Source: Candidatus Planktophila sp. (GTDB taxonomy: Bacteria; Actinomycetota; Actinomycetes; Nanopelagicales; Nanopelagicaceae). From it: DNA of 33,208 bases. The stretch lies in contig JAHECV010000012.1 of assembly GCA_024641555.1 (NCBI GenBank), positions 1 to 33,208 of the forward strand, written 5' to 3'. The translations under genes and the position numbers were made by a program. Each line of letters starts with the position of its first letter. The first letter of the stretch is position 1. The notes below the pieces were generated by a model that saw only the letters and a list, made by a program, of their open reading frames with translations, did no database searches and was not told the DNA's origin. This document shows, in pieces, positions 16,800-23,665 of the stretch.

Positions 16800-18106
16800 T
16801 AGTTAGGCAATCCCTTCGCTGGCATTGCTGCACGCTTGTAGGTGGTTTTCACAACATCGCCTGTACCTGAATCTGTGGTGTAAGGGGTGTAAGTGAATGT
16901 GTCATTTGGAACCAAGTCACCGGTCTTATTGAAAGTACCGAACCAGTATCCGTTGTATCCGACGTTGCTTGTCTTTGAGTAGTTCAGTGGAACCAAGCCT
17001 GCGTTTGGAAGACTTGCGCCACTGTTATCTAGAGCAGCAAGAAGTGAAGCGCGAGTTAGGTTCTTGCCGGCTGCCTTGATGGCTTGAACAGCAACAAATG
17101 CTGTGTTCATTCCAATAAGCGCCCAGCTATTGAACTTTGCACCTGGGTTGTACTTGGTGTTGATCTCCTTGAACTGAGTAACGTACTCATCCTTTGGATC
17201 GACAACTGATGGCAAGAATGACATCGATGTTGCGCCAATAATGTAAGGAACTGTTGCTGGGTTGATTGAGCCGATATCTGCACCGACGGAACCGAGAACC
17301 CACTTAGGTGCGTACTGCGCTTTAGCTGCAGCAAGTACTGTGTAGAGAGTTGCGCTTGCAACACCGAATACAACCTGTACTTCGCAACCACCAGTTTTGA
17401 ACTTAGAGATCCATGAATCTGGAACTCCAGCTACACCTTGTGAAAGTGATGGGTAGGCAACCTTGACTGCGAAGTCGAGGTTTCCATGTGACTTATCGAA
17501 GCCAACAAGTGCGTCATCACCGAAGTCGTCATCCTGATATAGGAGACAAACTTTCTTGCCAGGATAAGTTTCCTTGACATACTTTCCGATCAGCTTCGCT
17601 TCCATGATGTATGAAGGCAAGATGGTTGATGAAGTTGGGTATGCCTTGCGATCAGTGAATCCGCTAAAGCCGGTGTTAACGAAAAGGCTTGGGATGCCAC
17701 GACGGCCAAGGTTTACGGCAGATGCAACAGCCTTGTTATTCGCTGTTCCAAGAGCACCGATAACAGCAAGGACTTTATCCTTACCGATTAAATCTTGAGT
17801 ATTTTGAATTGCTTGCTTAGGTAGATAACCATCGTCTTTTACAACGAGGTTGATCTTGCGGCCATTTACTCCACCGTTTGCGTTGACATAGTCAAAATAT
17901 GCCTTCATCGCAGCTGGTAGTTGGTTGTAGCCGAAGCTAGCTGAGCCTTTCATAGGCAATGTGATTCCGAGTTTGATTGATGTTGAAGTTACGCCTACTT
18001 CTGAACGAGGCGACAGAGCCTGCGCCGGCATTACAGAAAGTGAGAGCGCAGTTGCAGCCATCACCGCGGAAGCTACGAGAAACTTCCGACGATTTGTTCT
18101 GATCAT
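16799..18106 (-). CDS. livK: ABC importer substrate-binding protein, branched-chain amino acid/amide (HAAT) type
   Basis: Extracellular ligand-binding protein of 435 residues with a type 1 periplasmic-binding fold (residues ~40-400; KLGITLPMKGSASFGY at the start, VIGALGTANN near 115, ATLYTVL in the second lobe). The leader has RRKFL after three basic residues and then a hydrophobic core ending near PAQA, which looks like a twin-arginine (Tat) signal. There is no lipobox cysteine, which is unusual for a Gram-positive binding protein. GGAAGGA lies about 7 bases before the ATG. It follows livM after an 85-base gap with repeats that may raise its expression. The HAAT family also covers amides, urea and aromatic compounds, so the ligand is not settled. 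Confidence 0.9.
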   Translation of the reverse strand: MIRTNRRKFLVASAVMAATALSLSVMPAQALSPRSEVGVTSTSIKLGITLPMKGSASFGYNQLPAAMKAYFDYVNANGGVNGRKINLVVKDDGYLPKQAIQNTQDLIGKDKVLAVIGALGTANNKAVASAVNLGRRGIPSLFVNTGFSGFTDRKAYPTSSTILPSYIMEAKLIGKYVKETYPGKKVCLLYQDDDFGDDALVGFDKSHGNLDFAVKVAYPSLSQGVAGVPDSWISKFKTGGCEVQVVFGVASATLYTVLAAAKAQYAPKWVLGSVGADIGSINPATVPYIIGATSMSFLPSVVDPKDEYVTQFKEINTKYNPGAKFNSWALIGMNTAFVAVQAIKAAGKNLTRASLLAALDNSGASLPNAGLVPLNYSKTSNVGYNGYWFGTFNKTGDLVPNDTFTYTPYTTDSGTGDVVKTTYKRAAMPAKGLPN

Positions 18107-18123
18107 GTTTTTCCTTCCATCGA

Positions 18124-18176
18124 GGGGTATTGCGGGGTAACACGGGGTACTACTTAGTGCCCGTAATCTTACGAGC
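18124..18176 (-). promoter_or_regulatory. Phased GGGGTA repeats and inverted repeat before livK
   Basis: Three copies of GGGGTA start at 18124, 18134 and 18144, exactly 10 bases apart, so all face the same side of the helix; the livK transcript reads TACCCC three times. Next to them is an imperfect 18-base inverted repeat (18159-18176, half CGTAA/TTACG). The block fills the livM-livK gap just upstream of the livK ribosome binding site. It could be an operator or a processing or stability element. Confidence 0.45.
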
Positions 18177-18191
18177 AGGTATGTCTAACCC

Positions 18192-19166
18192 TTAGTGACG
18201 CGACCGAAACTTTTCTATCGGGCCTTTCGGGGCCAAGAAGACAGTCAAGATAAGGAGCGCGCTCACGATTAGGTCAGGCAATAACGTGGCCACGTTTTCC
18301 GAGCCGCTCCATCGATCTGCGATCAATGAGGCGATCTCGGGGATCGCAACCAGTGCTACTGATCCAATGATGACGCCTCCGAGGGTGTTTACGCCAGAGA
18401 GGACGGCTCCAGTTGCCAAAGAAAATGAGAGGGCGAGCGGGAAAACGCTCGGGGATACGTTATTTGTGGTCATAGCCAGCAAGGCGCCAGCCAGCCCCGC
18501 AATACCGGAGCTGACCGTGAAGGCCAGGACCTTAGAACGCCCGATATTGATACCCGATAGTTCTGCGGCTACTTCGTTGGTCTTAACGGCGCGCCAGGTG
18601 CGACCGTAGCGTGAGCGCAAAATATTTTGCACCCACCACATGGAAATTAGCGCAGCCAAAGTTGCAATCCAGAAGAACCATTTATATTGAGTGAACTCGG
18701 CACCGAATGACATTGGAGGCCAACCGACATCAAATGAGATTCCTTGTTCTCCGCCAAGAATTGAGAATTGATTTGCAATAGAAGGTAACCCGACGGCAAG
18801 TGCCAAAGTTGTACCAGCTAGATAAGGGCCAGAAAGTCGCGCCGCCGCCGCACCTAGCAGTGCACCAAATAATGAAGTGGCAATTACTGCAATTATAAAA
18901 CAGAGCAACAAGGGGAGCTTGAAATTAATTTGCGCGATCGCTGCCGAATACGCGCCTACGGCAAGGAGCGCTCCATGACCTAATGAAATTTGTCCTGAAT
19001 AACCAGTTAGCAAAATAATTGAAGCGATAGCTACAACGTAAACAGCAACTGTGGCACCTTGAAACGAACGCCATTCATCGACTGTATTACTCAATATATA
19101 AACAGCAAGTGCGATGAGTGCAAAGCCAATAAAGCGATGCTTATTTGTGATCTGACGCTTATGCAC
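18192..19166 (-). CDS. livM: ABC importer permease LivM-type
   Basis: One of two membrane subunits of the importer, about 324 residues with around ten hydrophobic segments. TGYSGQISLGHGALLAVGAY is the LivM signature, and GPYLAGTTLA plus the cytoplasmic RYGRTWRAVKTNEVAAEL loop that meets the ATPases follow. GTG 19166 is preferred because AAAGGTGG lies 6 bases before it and it gives a short 8-base overlap with livH; TTG 19187 would add seven residues. It is co-transcribed with livG, livF and livH. Confidence 0.92.
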   Translation of the reverse strand: MHKRQITNKHRFIGFALIALAVYILSNTVDEWRSFQGATVAVYVVAIASIILLTGYSGQISLGHGALLAVGAYSAAIAQINFKLPLLLCFIIAVIATSLFGALLGAAAARLSGPYLAGTTLALAVGLPSIANQFSILGGEQGISFDVGWPPMSFGAEFTQYKWFFWIATLAALISMWWVQNILRSRYGRTWRAVKTNEVAAELSGINIGRSKVLAFTVSSGIAGLAGALLAMTTNNVSPSVFPLALSFSLATGAVLSGVNTLGGVIIGSVALVAIPEIASLIADRWSGSENVATLLPDLIVSALLILTVFLAPKGPIEKFRSRH

Positions 19167-20067
19167 GGCGACCACCTTTACTTCCAATAATGCCTTGTGG
19201 GCGAAGTAGTAGAACCAAAATCAAAATTAAAAATGCCGAGAAGAACACAAGGGATCCCCCGATATACATCAAGATGATCGCCAAAATGATTCCAAGAGTT
19301 AATCCACCAAGAACAGCGCCAATCAAACTTTCGATTCCGCCGATAACTGCAGCGACGAATCCGAATACTAAGAGCAGGCTAAATTCAAAAGATTCCGGAG
19401 AAATTGATCCCGACCCATTTGTTGTCTGCAATATTCCAGCAGTAGCTCCGGCAGCGCCGGAAATCGCCCAACCAACGGTGCGAATTAAATCCACGCGAAC
19501 TCCGGCCAGGCGAGAGATTTCCGGGGCGAAAGATGAGGCGCGAAGCGATAAACCTAAATTGGTGCGCTGGAAAATCAAAGTTAGTACAACCATTAACACA
19601 ACTACCGTGCCGAGAATAAGCAGACGCATTGGCGAGAGTGCAATGCTTTGACCAGAGACGATAAATCCTTTGTCAGAAAGCGGTGGAGTGATTACGCCGA
19701 CGCGATCGCCATAGATAAAGTTCAAAATGGTTTTAATGATTCCGAGCAAACCAAGAGTTGCGATGATAGGTAAGAAGATTTCTTGCTCTTTCTCGCCGGA
19801 CCGCTTTAATAATGGACGTAGGAAAAAGAATTCAATTGCTGCAGAAAATATGGCACCGGCGACCATCGCAACCGGTAGTGAAACCCAAAAGGAGCCAGTC
19901 TTTTCCAGGATAGATGCTCCAACAAAAGATGAAGCGAGGGCAAGTCCACCTTGGGCGAAGTTAATTACGCGTGTACTGCGCCAAACCAGAACAATTGCGA
20001 TCGCCATCAATGAATAAATAGAACCGGCGGTTATACCTATTAACAGAGTATTAATAAATTGGAACAT
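19159..20067 (-). CDS. livH: ABC importer permease LivH-type
   Basis: Second membrane subunit, 302 residues and about eight hydrophobic segments, pairing with LivM to form the channel. The N-terminus GSIYSLMAIAIVLVWRSTRVINFAQG is the LivH hallmark (NFAQG near 36-40), and the C-terminal LLLRPQGIIG is also typical. It starts 2 bases after the livF stop and its end overlaps the start of livM. Confidence 0.94.
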   Translation of the reverse strand: MFQFINTLLIGITAGSIYSLMAIAIVLVWRSTRVINFAQGGLALASSFVGASILEKTGSFWVSLPVAMVAGAIFSAAIEFFFLRPLLKRSGEKEQEIFLPIIATLGLLGIIKTILNFIYGDRVGVITPPLSDKGFIVSGQSIALSPMRLLILGTVVVLMVVLTLIFQRTNLGLSLRASSFAPEISRLAGVRVDLIRTVGWAISGAAGATAGILQTTNGSGSISPESFEFSLLLVFGFVAAVIGGIESLIGAVLGGLTLGIILAIILMYIGGSLVFFSAFLILILVLLLRPQGIIGSKGGRRA

Positions 20068-20069
20068 GG

Positions 20070-20777
20070 CTAGAACCCCAAATATGCAGCGCGAACTGCA
20101 GGATCATCTTTGAGCGCTGCTGCGCTTCCGGTTGCGGCGATTGTTCCTAAATTTAAAACGATTCCAACGTCAGCGATTTTTAACGCACCCATGGCATTTT
20201 GCTCGACCAAAATTACCGTCAAGCCCATCGCCGTAGTGAGATCGCGAATAGATTGGAAAATTTGCTCGATAACTAGCGGTGCTAATCCCAAAGATGGTTC
20301 GTCAAGTAAAAGTAGTTGCGGCTTGGACATCATTGCGCGACCAAGTGCCAACATTTGACGTTCGCCACCTGATAGTGAATCGGCGCGTTGTGAAAGGCGT
20401 TCGCCTAAACGTGGAAAGAGTTCGACAACTTCTTTTTTAGATTGAGCGGCCTCTTTGCGATTGCGCCGCCAGAGCGCACCTAAATCTAAGTTCTCGGCAA
20501 CAGTTAACTCTGGAATAACCGATTTTCCTTCGCATACGTGAGAGATTCCATGACGAACTAGTGATTCGGGCTTTGAGTGCAAAATATTTTGATCGCCCCA
20601 ATGCGCCTGGCCTTGGCTGGCTTTATTAAGTCCAGACAAAGTGCGCAATAACGTGGTCTTTCCCGCGCCATTAGCGCCAATAACGGCAGCTAATTGGCCT
20701 TTTTCAACGATAAAACTAACGCTATGTAGTGCGCGAATGGCGCCATGGTCGACGCTTAAATCTTTAATGGTCAACAT
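20070..20777 (-). CDS. livF: ABC importer ATPase LivF-type
   Basis: Cytoplasmic ATPase of 235 residues that powers the importer with LivG. Walker A GANGAGKTT is at 34-42, the LivF-type CEGKSVIPELTV segment at 82-93, signature LSGGERQ at 135-141 and Walker B LLLLDEPSLGL at 155-165. All key residues are intact, so this site should hydrolyse ATP. Its ATG directly follows the livG stop with no gap. Confidence 0.94.
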   Translation of the reverse strand: MLTIKDLSVDHGAIRALHSVSFIVEKGQLAAVIGANGAGKTTLLRTLSGLNKASQGQAHWGDQNILHSKPESLVRHGISHVCEGKSVIPELTVAENLDLGALWRRNRKEAAQSKKEVVELFPRLGERLSQRADSLSGGERQMLALGRAMMSKPQLLLLDEPSLGLAPLVIEQIFQSIRDLTTAMGLTVILVEQNAMGALKIADVGIVLNLGTIAATGSAAALKDDPAVRAAYLGF

Positions 20778-21539
20778 TTACGCGACTCCCGTACCAAGGT
20801 ATGCGGCGATCACCGCTGGGTCACGACGAACTTTTTCAGCATCGCCACTCGAGATGACTTCACCGAAGTTAAGTACGTACAAACGATCGCAAACCGTCAT
20901 GACTACATCCATATGATGTTCAACAATTAGCACCGACATAGTTGCTGTTAAGTTGCGAATCAGATTATTCATCCACTCAATATCTTGCGGCCCTAGTCCA
21001 CCTGCTGGTTCGTCAAGCATTAAAATCTTTGGGTCGGAAACTAACGCACGCGCTATCGCTACTCGCTTAGTATCTGGATAGGCCAAGGTATCTGCACGGC
21101 GATTGGCAAGTGTGCCGGCATATACGCGATCTAACGCGCGCATAGCTTTTTCGCGCAGCGCTTCTTCATCTTTCTTATTTGTGCCAAGTGCGGCGGAGAT
21201 CAAACCGGTCTTCGCCATCTTCTGCGCACCAACCATTACATTTTCTAAGACTGTTAACTCAGGGAATAAACCAACGCCTTGTAAAGTGCGGGAAATTCCG
21301 AGGTCAACTAATTCATCGGTGCGCGGCCAAGATCTCTCTCTGCCATTTAATTCGAGGGACCCAGAATCTGGTGTGACCAAACCACAGATTGCGTTAAATA
21401 AAGTTGTCTTGCCGGCGCCATTTGGTCCGATTACGCCGACTACCTCATTGGGGCGAAGTTCCAGATGAACATCTTGGAGCGCCTTGAGACCGCCAAAAGA
21501 GATGCTGACTCCCTTTGCGTGCAACAGTGCGGCGCTCAT
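20778..21539 (-). CDS. livG: ABC importer ATPase LivG-type with divergent signature motif
   Basis: Second ATPase subunit, 253 residues. Walker A GPNGAGKTT is at 38-46, Walker B ILMLDEPAGGL at 172-182 and the switch histidine in VEHHMD. The signature motif reads TLAYPDTKR (151-159) where LivG normally has LSYGQQRR, so the Ser and Gly that contact ATP are replaced. The start overlaps the alr stop by four bases (ATGA), tying the importer to the cell-wall operon. Function should be retained at the other composite site; whether the altered site hydrolyses ATP is open. Confidence 0.92.
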   Translation of the reverse strand: MSAALLHAKGVSISFGGLKALQDVHLELRPNEVVGVIGPNGAGKTTLFNAICGLVTPDSGSLELNGRERSWPRTDELVDLGISRTLQGVGLFPELTVLENVMVGAQKMAKTGLISAALGTNKKDEEALREKAMRALDRVYAGTLANRRADTLAYPDTKRVAIARALVSDPKILMLDEPAGGLGPQDIEWMNNLIRNLTATMSVLIVEHHMDVVMTVCDRLYVLNFGEVISSGDAEKVRRDPAVIAAYLGTGVA

Positions 21540-22636
21540 AGTTCGTAGATTCTAGGCACACGTGGACCGATTCGGGTGACAATCTCGTAATTAATTGAGC
21601 CTGAAGCAGCGCCCCAATCATCTGCTGTGTATTCGCCATTGGCGCCAGCGCTAAAAATTGTGACCCAATCCCCTGACTGGGCGGTTGTATCGGCACCGAG
21701 ATCGACGACAAATTGATCCATAGAGACACGACCAAATATTGATGCTTTCGCTCCGTTATAGAAAACTCCAGCGCTTTGCGCGATACGTGGAATTCCATCG
21801 GCATAGCCCATCGCGACAACACCTAATTTTGTTGCGTTCTTAGTCATTGCCGTTGCACCGTAACCAACTGGACTTCCCGCGGGAACTTCTTTGACAAGAT
21901 GCAGCTTGGCACGCAAAGTCATTACAGGAATGAGTCCAAGATTTTCAGAAGTTCCAAGAGAATTAACATCTGGAGAAAGTCCATACATAGCAATACCAGT
22001 GCGCACCATGTCGAATGCTGATGCGTGATCAACAAGTGTGGCAGCAGAGTTAGCTAAATGACGAATCAAATTATTGAAACCAAATGATTCAAGAGTTGCC
22101 ACCATCTTTTTAAAGCGGGTTAACTGTTCGAGGTTCTGCGGTTGACCAGGTTCGTCGGCCCGGGCAAAGTGTGAAAATATTCCGACAATTTCTACGCCCT
22201 GTACATGATGGGCATCAATTTCGCTCCACTCGTTTAAGAAACCACCGCGCGTCATTCCGGTATCTACTTCTAAATGCACGCGCGGACGTTTTGCTCCCTT
22301 AACTGCGCCGACTTCAGCAAGCGCCTTAAGCGATGCGACTGCAAGATCAATATCGTTCTCAACTGCGCTTTGAAAATCAGAACCTGGTGGCACTAGCCAA
22401 GCCAAGATCGGCGCAGTTATTCCAGAAGCGCGAAGCGCGATCGCTTCTTCAAGCAGTGCAACGCCTAACCAGGTAGCGCCGCCTTCTAGCGCTGCTTTTG
22501 CAACCGGCACAAGTCCGTGTCCATAGGCATCGGCCTTAACAACGGCCAAGAGATCAACTCCGGATTTTGCTTTAAGCGTTGCGACATTTGCTTTGATCGC
22601 CGAAAGGTTTACAACTGCTTCTGCGCGATTAGTCAT
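21536..22636 (-). CDS. alr: Alanine racemase
   Basis: PLP enzyme that converts L- to D-alanine for peptidoglycan. Length 366 is normal. The PLP lysine is Lys34 in VVKADAYGHG, the second catalytic residue is Tyr259 in SPVGYGAT, and DTGMTRGG near 125-132 and GYADGIPR are present. The start overlaps the acpS stop by four bases and the end overlaps livG by four bases. The acpS-alr neighbourhood is the standard actinobacterial one, but the nnr gene that I expect between them is absent. Confidence 0.97.
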   Translation of the reverse strand: MTNRAEAVVNLSAIKANVATLKAKSGVDLLAVVKADAYGHGLVPVAKAALEGGATWLGVALLEEAIALRASGITAPILAWLVPPGSDFQSAVENDIDLAVASLKALAEVGAVKGAKRPRVHLEVDTGMTRGGFLNEWSEIDAHHVQGVEIVGIFSHFARADEPGQPQNLEQLTRFKKMVATLESFGFNNLIRHLANSAATLVDHASAFDMVRTGIAMYGLSPDVNSLGTSENLGLIPVMTLRAKLHLVKEVPAGSPVGYGATAMTKNATKLGVVAMGYADGIPRIAQSAGVFYNGAKASIFGRVSMDQFVVDLGADTTAQSGDWVTIFSAGANGEYTADDWGAASGSINYEIVTRIGPRVPRIYEL

Positions 22637-22974
22637 CTTTCAATCACCACCATGGCAGATGCGATGCCGGCATCGTGCGAAAGCGAGAGATGCACTCGCG
22701 CTCCATCAATTAACTCTGCTATCTCACCGCGAAAGAGAAAATCGGGCTTACCGCTTTCATGATTGATTACTTCAGCCTCATGCCAAGAAAGTCCGTGACC
22801 GGCGTTAAGTGCTTTCGCTAGCGCTTCCTTTGCTGCAAAACGTGCGGCAAGTGAATGAATTGGTTTGGTGCGTTCTGCTTCGGTGAAGAGCTTTTCACGC
22901 ATAGATGGAGTGCGTTCGAGGGTTTCGGAAAATCGTGCAATATCGACGACGTCAATTCCAATCCCATCAATCAT
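22633..22974 (-). CDS. acpS: Holo-[acyl-carrier-protein] synthase
   Basis: Attaches 4'-phosphopantetheine from CoA to acyl carrier protein, making it active for fatty acid synthesis. The 113-residue protein has the two defining motifs, GIDVVDIARF at 5-14 (metal-binding Asp8) and FAAKEALAKAL near 46-56, plus LSLSHDAGIA. No ribosome binding site is visible; a TACACT box ends 7 bases before the ATG, which fits a leaderless transcript. The alr start overlaps its stop. Confidence 0.96.
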   Translation of the reverse strand: MIDGIGIDVVDIARFSETLERTPSMREKLFTEAERTKPIHSLAARFAAKEALAKALNAGHGLSWHEAEVINHESGKPDFLFRGEIAELIDGARVHLSLSHDAGIASAMVVIER

Positions 22975-22981
22975 GGGATTT

Positions 22982-23010
22982 AGTGTAATTGGGGTTAGGA
23001 GAGTTGGCTA
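22982..23010 (-). promoter_or_regulatory. Candidate leaderless promoter for acpS
   Basis: On the minus strand TACACT (22987-22982) lies 7 bases before the acpS ATG, the spacing expected if transcription starts at the A of ATG. A weak -35, TAGCCA (23010-23005), is 17 bases further up, inside the end of the PAP2 gene. The absence of any Shine-Dalgarno sequence before acpS supports it. Confidence 0.3.
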
Positions 23011-23663
23011 TTAGATGGCCAATAGCGATCAATTGCAATAATCAAAACCAGTAAGGAACCACCAATAAAGAGCCCGCCAAGTAAATCTGAGAACCAATGG
23101 GTATCGCGAATCAACGAAACAGTGCAGACCGTCAAACTAATTGCAGCTACACCTGCGCTAGCTAGCCGCCCGCGATAGCGATCGACATGTGCATAGCGAT
23201 AAATTAAATAAGCAAGTACACCCCAAGTTAGCAAGGCATTTGAAGCATGGCCGCTTGGGTAAGACATTCCACCAAAGTGAAGTAAATCGATTCCAACTTT
23301 AGGCTTGGTGCGTCCCAACCAAAATTTAAATATTCCAACCACAACGTTTAGAGAAATCAACGAGAGAATCGCCAAGTTAAGTGGGCGCCAAGTTTTAAAG
23401 CGCCGTGCAATGTAGAACGCTGCAATGAGCAGAGCAGTTGCCGTTACGCCGCGCAGACCTAGATCATCTAACCTTCTAATGATAAAACCGCTAACGCCAT
23501 GAAACTTAGGGCGGTCTAAATTGTGAATCCACTTATCGATTTCAATGAGCGGACCGTTTACTAATACTTGCTGGGTAATCAAGAGAAAGCTAGCGAATAA
23601 GGTGGCTGACCAACGAAAGGCCCGCACCATTTGCGCACGGCGCCGATCGAGTACTTCTTGCAT
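22995..23663 (-). CDS. PAP2-like membrane phosphatase, atypical active site
   Basis: A 222-residue membrane protein with about six hydrophobic segments and a PAP2 fold, a family that includes phosphatidate and undecaprenyl-diphosphate phosphatases. Motif 2, PSGH, is intact at 136-139, and the motif 3 His189 and Asp193 are in place. However, motif 1 reads K-x6-KP (Lys113...Lys120-Pro121) instead of K-x6-RP, and motif 3 has Ser183 where the phosphate-binding Arg is expected. Lipid-linked cell-wall substrates are plausible given glmS and glmM upstream. It starts 2 bases after glmS. The active enzyme state is uncertain. Confidence 0.82.
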   Translation of the reverse strand: MQEVLDRRRAQMVRAFRWSATLFASFLLITQQVLVNGPLIEIDKWIHNLDRPKFHGVSGFIIRRLDDLGLRGVTATALLIAAFYIARRFKTWRPLNLAILSLISLNVVVGIFKFWLGRTKPKVGIDLLHFGGMSYPSGHASNALLTWGVLAYLIYRYAHVDRYRGRLASAGVAAISLTVCTVSLIRDTHWFSDLLGGLFIGGSLLVLIIAIDRYWPSNSQLS

Positions 23664-23665
23664 AT

